DNA of 64,000 nt from Zingiber officinale (lineage: Eukaryota; Streptophyta; Magnoliopsida; Zingiberales; Zingiberaceae). Positions 11,667 to 23,826 of the stretch are shown piece by piece. Each line of letters starts with the position of its first letter. Positions within the stretch are counted from its first letter, which is position 1. The position numbers were made by a program, and so were the translations under genes. The notes under the pieces are model-generated. The model made no database searches. It was not told the DNA's origin and saw only the letters and a program-made list of their open reading frames with translations. Location of the stretch: positions 43,033,461-43,097,460 of the forward strand of contig NC_056005.1 in assembly GCF_018446385.1 (NCBI RefSeq), written 5' to 3'.

Positions 11667-13884
11667 TGTAACGCCCGAAAATTCTTAAATCAATTTTAGA
11701 AATATTCTATTATTTTTCTGGAATTTTAGAATAATTTTATGAAAATTTTGGAGTAGCAGAAGTAGCAAAATTAAATAAAAACGTAAGATAGCCTAAGCGG
11801 GAATTGAACCCGAGACCTATTAGACCCTACGATTTATAGATGACCTTAGTAATCAGGGGGCCCCAGCAAGGATGTGCTGAAAGAAGAGGAGAGAAATTAT
11901 ATTTATAATTTAGTTGGGTCGTATTAATCACTTAATATAAATAGGGAAGTTAAGTGGAGATTTATTATTTAATCGACAACTTTCCTCACCCTCACCCTCA
12001 CCCTCACACGTCGCCCTCTCTCTTCTCCCACACCTTCTCGGCACTCCAACCTCAAGAAACCTAGGGTTCCATCCCTAGGGTCGTAGGAGCACATTCCGGC
12101 GACAACTCCGGCACGAGGACGCTCCCCTCCGCGAGAAGAACGCTTAGACGTAAGAAGATCGCCGAAGAGATCTCTTCTCCGGAAACCTAGCGATCAGAAT
12201 TGTAAGAAACCTAGCGCAAGAAGTAAGTAACCCCTCACCTGCACTATAAGTAGCTAATCGTATGTTTCTACATTCGTAGTTCAGCCATATGCAGAATTAG
12301 AGCACACCAAGTGCTCGATAAAATGACTAGTACATTTATATGCTACAGTGAGCATTTTAATAGCTCAGTTAAATGCCATAGAAGCATTTTTAATAGTATA
12401 CTTAGTCTTGCTTCAGTTTATATGGGACTATGGTCCAATGGGTGGGATCCCATAGTCACCTCTAGGTTCAGATAACCTAGCTCTAGGTTCAGATAACCTA
12501 GTAAGAGCAAGATAAGATAAATCAGTTTATGAACAGTATTTTACTTTTATCAGTGGCACTGTACTGGACTCTCAGTTGTCCTTGGGTTTGGCTCCCATAG
12601 TCGTCCCTAGGTTTAGATAACCTAGTAAACCCTACTAGATTCAGGACTAGCTACCTCGGGTCTAGTTAGGGATGTGCGCATAGCAAGTACAGTTGCCGGG
12701 CCCATCAGCAGCATGATTATTATTTTGACCTATTATGAAAATAGTTTTCAAACTTCACAAAACAGATATGTGAATACAGCTTAGCTTCAGTTTAGTTTTC
12801 TTATTGATATAACAAATAGCTTTCTGTTCAGTCCTTGATTGCCATGACTTGTATGTCAATATGCCATGTTTTAGCATTTTCAGCATGATCATCAGCATGT
12901 ATTTCAAATAGCATCCTTTGAAAGCATGATTTCTTTGAATGCATGTTTTTGTGAGGTAGATGGTTCTTACTAAGCTCCCAAGCTTATAGTTTCCTTTTCC
13001 TTATACTGCAGATAAAGGTAAAGGGAAGATGGGTTAGCGGAGGCTGGAGTTTAATGCGACCAGATGTGTGTGAGAAGGAACTTGGAATAAAGATCCTTGG
13101 AGGCTAGCAAGTTTAAAGAATTAGAACTCCTTATAGTTTATGTTTCCTGCACCTTTTGAATGTCTAAATGTTATGAATCGTGAAGGTATGCACTAGGTTA
13201 TGCCTAGACTTCTAGTTACCTTGATGTTAGTCGGTAAATTATGAATCATGACATGCTTAGTAAGAGTCCAATGTTTATTAGTTGATACATTCATGTTGTA
13301 CACGAAATTTCTGAAATGCAGCAGAAATCAGAGCTCCAATCGATCAGCCGATAGATTGGAGGGTCCCCAATCGATCAGTCGATCGATTGGGAAGTGATAT
13401 GCCGCGTACAGAGAGTTGATGAATCGATAAGCTGATCGATTGACCAGGGATCGATCAGCTGATCGACTGGAAAGTGATCTGCCGGGAACAGTGAGCTGTT
13501 GAATCGATCATTGGATCGATTGGACAGACTGGATCGATCGGTCGATCGATTCAGAAGGTTCTTCCGTGCACAGTAGCACGTTGAATCGATCAGTGGATCG
13601 ATTGATATATTCCAATCGATTGAGTACCGACCTCAATCGATTGGAGAAGCCTGATTTCAGCTGGGAACATCTGATTTCAGTCTCTTGACTATATGGAGAG
13701 TTGAGATCCCATTCTTTAGTATATGTACAATAATGACGAGGTATTTTGAACACAAGTTATAATGTTTACTAGTCATTAGCAGAGTGAGATTTTAATTAGT
13801 ACAGCTTTCCGCACCTTATAGTTCAGTTTAGCACAATGTAACCCCCGGCCTTACAGCCTAGTCAGTAGAAGGTGGGTTGTTACA
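11667..13884 (+). repeat. Gypsy-B 3' LTR (2218 bp)
   Basis: The LTR begins TGTAACGCCCG and ends GTTGTTACA, with complementary TG/CA ends. It contains a tandem copy pair of ctctaggttcagataaccta (about 12461-12500) and a related copy near 12608. Near 13335-13640 it holds an array of palindromic CAATCGATC-type units, listed separately. No second LTR copy is present in the window. Confidence 0.85.
13335..13640. repeat. Array of about 80-bp units with palindromic ATCGAT motifs in the Gypsy-B LTR
   Basis: Three full units and one partial unit, each about 80 bp, share the plan aatcgatcag-NN-gatcgattg, a spacer, a second such palindrome, then a segment like gtgatctgccg and acagtgagctgttg. The palindromes differ by point changes, so the array is old or under relaxed constraint. 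Confidence 0.8.
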
Positions 13885-14339
13885 ACAGAAGCCCGCTGGC
13901 GACCGCAGGCGAACGCCGCCATCCGCTGGCGGGCGCAAGTGGTCGCAGCCGGACACCGTCGGCCGCCGCTTGTGGGCGCAGGCCGGTGGCAACTGCCGAT
14001 CATAGGAAAACAAAGAAAAAAAATAAAGGCTAACATGTGATCGGGATCGGGGAGAATGGAGGAGTCGGCCGCGTGTGTGAGGGAACGAGCAAAGAGGTTA
14101 GAGTTTTTTAGGTAGCGTTACCGACGGTATTAAAATTCTGTTGGTAACCTTTTATTTTACCAACGAAATGAATTATTCCATCGGTAAAATCCTTGATTTG
14201 CCGACGGAATTTTTTCTTCTATCAGTACCAATAGGGTTTACCGATGGAATGAATGATTCCGTCGGTAAAATTAAAGGTTACCGACGGAATTAAAATTCCG
14301 TCAGTAAATCCGTCGATAATCTTGTTTTCTTTTGTAGTG
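13885..14339. mobile_element. CACTA-c: right end of a third CACTA-type element
   Basis: The terminus TTCTTTTGTAGTG ends at 14339. It follows a subterminal array of units such as accgacggaattaaaattcc, different from those of CACTA-a and CACTA-b. Inward of the array (13890-14100) is a GC-rich block. The left end is not seen, because Gypsy-B abuts at 13884 and may have inserted into this element. Confidence 0.8.
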
Positions 14340-14896
14340 TAAAGACAAACCATACTTTAGTATCACAGTCAAAGTTTCAACAATGTAACTTGTGTTCATG
14401 TACTTTTGTGTGACCAGACCTGTATTATCATTCGAACAACAAATAGGTCTCTCTAGCTCAAAAGTTTCAGTGAAACAATTGCTATCTTATTCATGTAACT
14501 TTGTTCCTCTCAAACTGCAGGATGTATACTTGGATGAAGGATCTAGTGGAGTCGTCATTTCTTCTTTGAGGCTTGGCGGTGATAACCCAAGGTAGATATT
14601 TTTTAAGCTTTCCCTTAATTTTTTTAAAGCATGACTCCAAATTGACTTCTCCCTCTGTGTATACCGCAGTTGTCTTTTCACCAACTCTGGCTGGTTCACT
14701 TTTGAGGATGAAAGTACCATGGATTCTATGAGCACTAAAACATGAACCTGATAAGATGGACGATGCTAATCTAAATGAGACGTTAAGTGGTGGTGACAGA
14801 TGAGGTGGTGGTTGCAGTTGAGGAGCTTAAGAAGGCTGGGATGCCTGGACACAAGTATTTAGACTTAGATTTCATGTCCCAAGGCTAGGCTTCTAG
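14340..14896 (+). pseudogene. Unidentified host-gene fragment interrupted by Gypsy-A (left part)
   Basis: A probable exon at 14521-14591 is bounded by ctgcag and gtagat and encodes a short segment containing S-S-G-V-V-I-S-S-L-R-L-G-G-D-N-P. A second open segment before 14896 contains K-A-G-M-P-G-H-K-Y-L-D-L-D-F-M-S. Its reading can be followed past the Gypsy-A insertion into 34190-34270. I do not recognise the gene. It carries stops and lacks a start, so it is a relic or transposon-captured fragment. Confidence 0.5.
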
Positions 14897-15429
14897 TGTG
14901 AAGACTGGTCGAATAATGGAAAGGATGGAATTAGTGAGATTTGAATACTTGGATAATAGAAGTAGTGGAAGGGATGAAGTTAATGGGATAATGGAAGGTG
15001 AAAGTAGTAGGGTTGGTGGAAGATCAAATCTTCACCCCCCACCACTATAATAACCTCACACCTATTAAAGGGAAGGTTTGACCATAAGAGAAGACAGAAC
15101 CTCGACAGATTCGTTTTGGAAAAGGAAGAAGAGGTCACCGAGAATGAGATTGAGGATAGAGAGAAAGTCGAGTTTTGGGGATGGTGAATCAGCTCCAATT
15201 ACAAACATGTGAACTAGAATTTTGCTACAACTATGAGTTTCTTAATTTAGTTAGGGGAATGTAATTTAATTCATCGAACAGTGAAAATGCTGTACTTTTT
15301 ATATTGGGAATGTAAAGACTGACTTTATATGGTAATTACTAAACTATCGAGGTTAGTTGTTTTCGAACTTTGAGTTGAAAACAAGCCCGATGTCAATCTC
15401 CAGTCAGTCCTCAGTCGTGGGGGGTGACA
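14897..15429 (+). repeat. Gypsy-A 5' LTR (533 bp)
   Basis: It begins TGTGAAGACTGG and ends GGGGTGACA. It aligns along its length with the three pieces of the 3' LTR, except that it lacks a segment of about 465 bp present in the 3' LTR between about 31108 and 31572. Confidence 0.88.
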
Positions 15430-15435
15430 TTTAAG

Positions 15436-15448
15436 TGGTATCATAGCC
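15436..15448 (+). other. Primer binding site of Gypsy-A (initiator tRNA-Met)
   Basis: The sequence tggtatcatagcc, seven bases after the LTR, matches the complement of the 3' end of plant initiator tRNA-Met with one changed base relative to the usual tggtatcagagc. Confidence 0.8.
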
Positions 15449-16756
15449 AAGTTCTTTTTCCCTAATCAAGTAGAGCTTCTACTGAGAAGAAAAAAAACCT
15501 CAACCTAAAATGACCCAATCTGATGTCGTAATTCATCCGAGTTAGATTGGCCAATTGAAACACACTAAGATAGAATTTTGGATTTTTATTCTTATGTGTA
15601 CAATTTTGGATTTTTTATGTGCATGATTCCTATTTCTATTTTTCTACATGCATATTAACTAGATTTTATCCATTCTATTTTATTTATTTTTAATTAATTA
15701 TTTATTTGGTTTCTTACTTCTTTTCTATTCTCACTAGTTTGAGTTTTATCCACTTATGTTCATGCACGTTAATTAGATTTTATTCATATTGTGTCCTTCC
15801 TTATCTAGTGGTACGTTAACAAGTTTAAAGTTCAACCATTATCCAGTGTGTCATGGGATGTTAACACTGTGATATCTTTAAAGGGTTATATATATGTATG
15901 GGATATATCGAACATTCAAACCATTGGCCAACCTAGGCGGAGACATTACCTTGACCTGGGGTGTAGGATAATGGCCAATGCAGTCGCGCGATGTAACTAG
16001 ACAGTTAGATAGAGAGGTCGAGGAACTAAAAATGGCCTTAGCGTATAAATGACGGGAGAAGATTGAATTGTAGGGATTAGCAAACCACCTCCGAGCGGAT
16101 ATAACACAACTTGCCTTTTATCACCGCGTTGCGGAGAAACAACTCAAAGGCCCACTAGAAGAATTGTGAGAGGCCCAAGACATAATTGAAGGACTCACCG
16201 CTAAAAAAAATTCACTATTGAAGCAAAAATAAATCCTGCAACAACAGATGGATCATATCTAGCAAGAATACAACGGGTACTACAATCAAATGGAGAACCA
16301 GGTGTTAGAACTGCAAGGCGAAATATAACTCCTCGATAATCAAAATGTGATCTTACTTGAAGCTATTGAGTAGCAACAAGGAGAAGACGATAATGGGAAA
16401 GAGGAAGAGGACCCTATGGAGATGAGGAGTTAGGAGATGGAGAAATAATAGACTAGGCAACAGACAACTAGGAGTTAGAATAGAGTGCTTCATTATGTTA
16501 TGTTATGTGGTTATTCATTAAAATCATTTAAAATGATTTTCTCTACTTTGTCCTAGCATTAATATCCTTAAAATATCATGATCTTGTAGGAAATGACACC
16601 ATGAGCAAATTGTAACTCATGCTATGCTTTTCCAAGAGAAAATAACAATGAAGCAGGTGGTAGTGAACAACCACCACCAAGATCACCAAATGACAATGAG
16701 CAAGTGGTAGTGAACAACCGCCGCCCAGAGCACAAGGCTTAAGTCGCGAGGACCTA
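15449..16756 (+). other. Gypsy-A untranslated leader and start of gag region
   Basis: There is no long open frame. The stretch 15990-16470 reads as Glu/Lys/Gln-rich helical segments broken by stops and could be a decayed gag N-terminal extension; this is an inference from composition only. Confidence 0.45.
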
Positions 16757-17660
16757 GTGGCTATAGCAACAATAGTGGCAACTATACATCAAGGGTTTGT
16801 AAATCCAACCCCTAACCAACCACCACCACGAGCCCCTCAACCCAATGGGACTAAAAACCATTATAAGTCCCTTCGGAGGACAAGAGTTTCGAGCTTCGAT
16901 GGGAACTTAGATCTGAAGGTGGGACAAAACTGGTTGAAGGAGATAAAGAATCATCTTCGATTAGTAGAGGTTTCCCAAGAAATTAAACTAGAGGTGGTAA
17001 CCCCATTCTTGATGGACAAAGCTGCAAAGTGGTGGGAGAGCATTGTACCTCCCATGTCAGAAATGGGACCAATCACATGATAGAAGTTTTGGGAAGCTTT
17101 TTTGAGGCAATATTTCCCAATGGTCATATGACTTCAGAAGCTGACAAAATTCAACAATCTCACTCAAACTCCATATATGTCAGTAGTAGAATATTCATCC
17201 AAGTTCCACACACTAGGAACCTATTCTCCAGCAATCATGACAAATGAGACATTAAAACTTTATCATTTTAAGAAGAGCCCGAATAACATAATTCAGTCAG
17301 CTCTTGCAGTCTTCGAGCCAAGGGATTTTGAAGATGTAATGGGGGCAGCAATTTGAGCTGAAATGGATATCAAGTGGTGAGAAGAGGAAAATAATTTAAA
17401 AGACCCACACGAGTTAGGGCTCCTCTAGCAATGGTCAAATGCTCAAAAGGTCAAATCTTTCAATCCACCAACCCAGATGACCCACACCCCTTTGTACCAA
17501 CCAAGAGGCCAAGGCATGCCCCACTTGCAGAATTGCACACCCTGGAGAGTACAACAAGAAGGCAGGAACGAGCTTCTGATGTGGACAAGGGGGCATCGTA
17601 TTACTCAATGCCATTATCCGGAGTAAAAGGGTGGAGATGCAAGCCATGATATAGGTACAA
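16757..17660 (+). pseudogene. Gypsy-A gag, broken
   Basis: The frame from 16757 has a Pro-rich N-terminus, then the retrotransposon gag core with F-D-G-N-L-D and an A-A-K-W-W-E motif near residue 90. A frameshift near 17035 moves the reading to another frame, and stops follow. The gag core packages element RNA into particles. No intact zinc knuckle is readable before the protease. Confidence 0.8.
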
Positions 17661-17719
17661 GGGCTTAGGGAGATAACAAAGTAGCTACAAATGCCTGTGT
17701 ATATGTCATAACCCAGGAA

Positions 17720-18330
17720 GAAGCAAATGTAGTCAATGACATCGTGGCAAGTACCATTCTAATTAACAAACTACTTGCTTATATATTATTTGATTGCAGT
17801 GCCACACACTCATTTATCTCTAAGAGAATTGCAAAGAAAATAAGGGCCAAACTAGAAAACTTAGAAGAATCTTATAAGGTAGCAACACCAACAAATAAAA
17901 CCCTAGAAACACCCACACACTATATAAGAGTTTTAGTGCCCAAATAATAAATCAAGAGTTTAGGGTCGATCTAATCTAACTCAACATGGTGAAATTCGAT
18001 GTAATCTTTGGGATGGACTGGCTGGCAAAAAAAACCATGTATTGGTAGACTATCATGCGAAGACCATCTAGTTCCAAACCTAGATCAAGAAGAGATCGTG
18101 TTCCATGGTAAAGTTAAAGAGTGGAAATCACTCTTATCCGCTTCTCAAACTTGGAAAGCCATGAAATGTGGGGAAAAGTATACCTTGCAATGATGAGTGA
18201 GATCAAGGAAGACTCTGAGTTAAGACTAGAAGATATACCGATAGTAAGAGAATTTCCAGATGTGTTTCCAGATGAACTTCAAGGGCACCTCCAGAAACAC
18301 AAACTTCTAGGGCACCTCCGTACTAAGAAA
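17720..18330 (+). pseudogene. Gypsy-A aspartic protease region, broken
   Basis: An open segment from 17744 contains the protease active-site region written here as F-D-C-S-A-T-H-S-F-I, where functional elements have D-S-G-A-T-H. The catalytic aspartate survives but the following residues are changed. A segment with M-D-W-L near 18012 and an acidic stretch ending in E-F-P-D-V-F-P-D-E (about 18250-18276) marks the link to RT. Confidence 0.8.
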
Positions 18331-18349
18331 TTAAATTCGACGTCAATTT

Positions 18350-19600
18350 AGTGTCAAACGCCACACCTATTTCAAAGGCTCCATACCGAATGACCCAAGT
18401 GGAATTCAAGAAACTCAAGGAATGACTCTAAAAACTACTAGATAAGACCCAGATAAGGCCAAGTATATTACCATGAGGAGCACTAAAGTTATTCGTAAAG
18501 AAAAAGGATGATAACATGTGATTGTGCATCGATTATAAGGAGTTAAATAAGATCACAATCAAGAACAAATATTCTCTACCAAGAATCGATGATTTGTTCG
18601 ACTAACTCAAAGGAACTAAAGTGTATTCAAAGCTCAACTTGTGGTCGGGATACCACTAGATGAAAATCAAAGGAGAAGATATTCTAAAAACTGCTTTTCG
18701 AATGAGAAATGGGCATTACAAATTCAGGGTAATGCCATTGGGATTAACAAACGCTCCCGTAGCATTCATGGACCTTAAGAATTGCATCTTCAAACCATTC
18801 TTAGGTAAGTTTGTGGTAGTATTCATCAACGATATCCTCGTCTACTCATCAAGTAAAGAAGACCACATAGAACACCTCCGACTTATACTCGAAACTCTTT
18901 GTGAGAAATAATTTTATGCCAAATTCAAGAAATGTGAATTTTGGCCAAAGAGTGTAATCTTCTTGGGTTATATCATATTAGCAGAGGGAGTATCAGTGGA
19001 TCCAAAGAAGGTAGAGGTGATACTAGAATGATTACGACCAACAACGGTTACCGAAGTTCGAAGCTTCTTAGGATTAGCTGGCTACTATAGGAAATTCGTC
19101 GAATGATTTTCTTCATAGTCGTACCTTTGACCAAACTCACCCAGAAAAATTTCAAGTTCAATTGGTATGGAGATGTAAGAGGAGTTTTGAGACCTTAAAA
19201 GAAAAACTAGCGTCGACACCAATATTGATTCTACCCACTGAAGGCAAGGGTTTTATCATCTATAGTGATGCTTCAAAAGGAGGCCTAGGTGCATACTTAT
19301 ACAAGAGGGTAGAGTGATTGCATATGCATTAAGAGAGTTAAAGTCATATGAGAAAAATTATCCTACCCATGACCTCAAGTTGGTAGCAGTAGTCTTCGCT
19401 TTAAAAATTTAACGACACTACTTATACGGGGTTAAATGTGAAATCTTTGCTGACCACCAGAGCTTCAAATACTTATTTATTCAAAAGGAACTAAACATGT
19501 GGCAGAGACGATGGATTGAGTTCCTCAAGGAGTACTATCTCATTATTAGTTACCATCCAAGAAAAGCCAACAAAGTGGCAGATGGTTTGAGCCTAAAAAA
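18350..19600 (+). pseudogene. Gypsy-A reverse transcriptase and RNase H, broken
   Basis: The RT palm is readable at 18660-18911, with [12 protein letters not shown] and a catalytic box written F-I-N-D, so the first catalytic aspartate of the usual F-x-D-D is replaced by Asn. RNase H follows near 19255-19600, with Y-S-D-A-S and Y-P-T-H-D-L-E-type motifs in shifted frames. Several TAG/TGA stops at former CAG, CGA or TGG codons are consistent with decay of methylated cytosines. Confidence 0.82.
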
Positions 19601-19889
19601 CTCGGAAAAAAGGATTCTTGCTTTAGTGTCAGTCGAACCATGCATACGTGAAAGAATCAAAATGAGCTAGAACCAAGACCCTAATTTGATTAAACTCAAA
19701 GCCCAAGCATAGGATGGAAAATCTTTAGAATTTTAGGTAGATGGTAATAACATAGTTTAGATGAGGGAACAACTATGTGTACCAAATGTTGACAACCTCC
19801 ATAAGGAAGTACTATCTGAGGCACACAAATCTAAATTCTCAATTCACCTCAGAAGCACAAAAATATTTAGAGACTTGAGAAAAGCTTCT

Positions 19890-21060
19890 GGTGGAGTGGA
19901 ATGAAGCGAGGCGTAGCCGACTCGTAGCTAAGTGTTTAGTGTGTCAGCAAATGAAAGTCAAACAACAGTGACCAGAGGACTCTTACAATTATTAGAAATT
20001 TCAAAATGGAAATGGGAACACATTTCAATGGAATTTGTGGTAGGTTTACTGAAATCACGCTAGAGTCATGACGCTATATGGATAATTATGGACAGACTTA
20101 CCAAATCTGCTCACTTCATATTAGTCCGCATAAATTATAATCTCGACAAGCTAGCAAATCTTTATATGGATAACATAATGCGACTGCATGGAGTGCCAGT
20201 GAGTATCTTGTTTGACAGGGATCCAAGATTCGTGTCTAAATTTTGAAAAAGCTTCTAACAAACAATGGGCTCTAAAGTTACTCGTAGCACAGTTTACCAT
20301 TCACAAATGGATGAGCAAATGGAAAGAACCATCCAAACACTCAAAGATATGCTACAAGCATGTGCGCTAGATTTTAGTTCAAATTGGGCCAACTATTTAC
20401 CTTTAATCGAGTTTGCTTATAATAATAACTACTACAGCAGTATCAGGATGGCCTCCTATGAGGCAGTGCATGGATGAAAATGTCGATCGGCCTTATATTG
20501 GGATGAAATAGGAGAGAAAACTCTTATGGGGTCTAAGCTTATACAAGCCACTGTGAATAAGGTGGAAATTATTCAAGAGCAACTAAAGATGACCCAAGAT
20601 AGTTAGAAAAGTTGGGCAGATGCAAAATGAAGGCCCTTAGAATTTGATATTGGTGAGAAAGTACATATAAAGGTATCACTGATGAAAGGTGTGGCGAGAT
20701 TCTGCAAATCAGGAAAGCTAAGTCCTAGATACATAAGAACATTTGAAATCTTAGGAAGGGTCAGTACTCTAGCATATAGGTTGGCCTTACCTTCGACGTA
20801 ATCAAGAATCTACAATGTCTTCCATATCTCTCAATTGAGAAGATATGTGAAGGGCCCGAGTCATATCCTGAAAGTAGGTTCCCATTGGTAACTCAAGGAA
20901 ACTTAAGGGAGAACCTGAAGTACAAAGAGATCCCGATTTGAATCGTGGATTCAAAGGATTAGGTGTTGAGACGAAGGACTATTCCGTATATTAAAGTCTA
21001 ATGGTATAGCCATATTATGAGGGAGGCTTACTTGGGAACGAGAAGAGTAAATGCGTGTAC
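19890..21060 (+). pseudogene. Gypsy-A integrase and chromodomain-like tail, broken
   Basis: The zinc-binding end (C-x-x-C region near 19935) is followed by a core with M-D-R-L-T-K near 20090 and an open frame at 20265-20477 with T-V-Y-H-S-Q-M-D-E-Q-M-E-R and F-A-Y-N-N. The C-terminal part reads past several stops to a terminal E-A-T-W-E motif near 21025-21045, as in chromoviruses. Confidence 0.8.
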
Positions 21061-21234
21061 TATACCCACAACTTTTTGAGGTCTAAGGCAAGCCAAGTTT
21101 TGAGGACAAACTTCACATAAGGAGAGAGGTATGTGTAAACCGGTCGAATAATGGAAGGAGTGGAAAGGATAGAGTTAGTGGGATTTGAACACTTGGATAA
21201 TAGAAGTAGTGGAAGGGATGGAGTTAGTGGGATA

Positions 21235-23826
21235 TGTTGGTTGCTACTTGGAAAACCTAGAGGTTCCACTGTACAAAAATTTTGTACAAAGGTCTGAACC
21301 TTTTCCTAGCTACCATGTGTTCTTTTAAATTAAATTTTGGATCGCCTGCGGAACTTAACACGTTTGATCCAAAACTTAATATATTTGTTCTTTTAGGTTT
21401 TGACTTGGGTCTCCTGCGGAACTTAACACGTTCGACCCAAATCACCTTAAGTTATTAATTCCATTAAATATTAATTTCCATAATTGGTTCCCAGTACTGA
21501 CGTGGCGAGGCACACGGCCTTCTTGGATATGGGAGCAACCACCACCGACTAGACAAAACCTTTTATAGAAAGCTAATATTTAATTTCCTAAAATAACTTT
21601 AGGTCAACCGAAAAAAACAATCAAATCACAAGGAAAAAAACAAAGAAACACTATATCGAAAACAAATTCGAAACACTAGAATCGTATGCCTCTTGTATTT
21701 AGTATTATTTCCAAAAATAACTAGTATGATGCGGAAAGAAAAATTACTAGTTATACCTTTTAGAAAGACCTCTTTATCTTCTACTGTATTCCTCTTCTAA
21801 CCTCGGACGTTGTGTGGGCAACGATCTTCCGAGATGAGAAACCACCAAGCACCTTCTTCTTCTCCTAGCTAGGTTCGGCCAACACAAAGAAGCTTCACCA
21901 AGGACGAAGAACAAAACACCAACCAAGCTCCAAGGGATACAAGCTTTCTCTCCTTCTTCTTCTTCTTCTCCAAGTAGTATCCGGCCACCACAAGAACTCC
22001 AAGCAAGAGATAAGTTTCGGCCACCACAAAAGAGGAAGAAAGGAAGAGGATGGCCGGCCACAATAATTTTCTTCAAGGATGAATAATTTCGGCCACCACC
22101 AATGCTCCAAGGGATGCTAGAGATGAGACTTGCTTTCTCTCCTTCTTCTCCTTCCTTGATCCGGCCACAAACAAAAGCTCCACCAAGAAGATAGGTTTCG
22201 GCCAACAAGAGGAGAAGAGAGAAAGGGAAGGGCCGACCACCACACCAAGGAAAAGAGGGAGAAAAATAATAGAGGTTGTTCACCATGAAGGCACCCCTAC
22301 CCCTTCTTTTATATTCCTTGGCTTTGGCAAATAAGGAAATTTATTTATAATAAAATTTCCTTAACTTTCCTTGACAACAATTAATTAAGAAAAAATTAAA
22401 TAAATTTTTCTAATTAATTGTATGTGGCCGACCACCTCATGTAGAGCAAATAGGATAATTTTAATCAACAATTAAAACTTCCTTTTTTGTCTTTGAAAAT
22501 TTTAAAAAATAAAATTTCCTTTTAAAATCCCTTCATGGTTGATAAAAAGAAATTTCTATAATTTTAATTTTCAACATGTGAATAATTTTTCAGAGAGAAA
22601 AAATAAAATATCTTTCCAATCTACAAATAAGGAAAGAGATCTAATTTCTTTCTTTTAATCTTTTTGTAGATCTTTTTAAAGAGAGATATTTTAATTTTAA
22701 TTCTCTGTAATAAATTATATCTTCCACATAATAAAAATTAAAATTAAAATTCTTTTTAATTTAATGGGGGCCGGCCACCTAAGCTTGGGTTCAAGCTAGG
22801 GCCGGCCACCCATGAACCAAGGCTTGGCCGGCCCTAGCTTGAACCACAAGATAGGGCCGGCCCCTTTCTCATGGGTATGAAGGTGGGTATAGGTGGGTAT
22901 AGTACTCTATAAATAAGAGGCTACGATAGGGACAGAGAGGAGGAATTGGTTTTGGTCTCCCGATAAAATTAAGCATCCCGTGTTCGCCCCGAACACACAA
23001 CTTAATTTTATCAATAATAATTCATTCCACTAGAGAACTATTATTGAACTACCGCACCAATCCCAAATTACATTTTTGGGCTCCTTCTTATTATGAGTGT
23101 GTTAGTCTCCCTGTGTTTAAGATATCGAATGCCCACTAATTAAGTGAGTTACTGACAACTCATTTAATTAATATCTTAGTCCAAGAGTAGTACCACTCAA
23201 CCTTATTATCATGTCGGACTAAGTCCACCTGCAGGGTTTAACATGACAATCCTTATGAGCTCCTCTTAAGGACATTATCAACCTAGTATCTCTAGGACAC
23301 AGTTTCCTTTTATAATCAACAACACACACTATAAGTGATACCATTTCCCAACTTATCAGGCTTATTGATTTATCGAACTAAATCTCACCCATTGATAAAT
23401 TAAAGAAATAAATATCAAATATATGTGCTTGTTATTATATTAGGATTAAGAGCACACACTTCCATAATAACCGAGGTCTTTGTTTCTTTATAAAGTCAGT
23501 ATAAAAGAAACGACCTCAAATGGTCCTACTCAATACACTCTGAGTGTACTAGTGTAATTATACACAGTCAAGATAAACTGTTACCTAATTACACTACGAC
23601 CTTCCAATGGTTTGTTCCTTTCCATTATGGTCATGAGCTACTGTTTATAATTTATAAGATACTGATAACATGATCCTCTGTGTGTGACACCACACACCAT
23701 GTTATCTACAATATAAATTAATTGAACAACTACATTTATCATAAATGTAGACATTTGACCAATGTGATTCTTATTTCTAGATAAATGTTTATACCAAAAG
23801 CTAGGCTTTTAGTATACACTCTAACA
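21235..23826 (-). repeat. Copia-2 3' LTR
   Basis: It ends TGTTGG...CTAACA in plus-strand reading. A TATA box (CTTTTATA on the plus strand, 22306-22313) lies at the family position. Long open frames on the minus strand here (for example 22286-21774) are LTR leader sequence with simple Lys/Glu and Gly-rich content, recurring in the sister LTR; I do not treat them as genes. Confidence 0.93.

Larger units (their letters stand above)
10846..13884 (+). mobile_element. Gypsy-B: 3' part of a Ty3/gypsy chromovirus-like retrotransposon
   Basis: It consists of an integrase 3' half with a chromodomain-like tail, a polypurine stretch (agtataggga) and a complete 3' LTR. The 5' part is missing because CACTA-b lies directly upstream. 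It was probably the insertion target of CACTA-b, since the integrase reading begins right after the transposon terminus. The 3' flank acaga (13885-13889) would be its target duplication, but the matching left copy is not in the window. Confidence 0.88.

Noticed and set aside
11790..11870. A tRNA gene in the Gypsy-B LTR suggested by a gaattgaacccgagacc stretch
   Set aside because: Only a B-box-like stretch is present; no matching A box or acceptor stem could be paired.
21774..22286. 170-codon open frame on the minus strand in the Copia-2 LTR (and 154 codons at 28883-29347)
   Set aside because: It lies wholly within LTR leader sequence, is of low complexity and recurs with frameshifts in the sister LTRs; no domain supports a protein.
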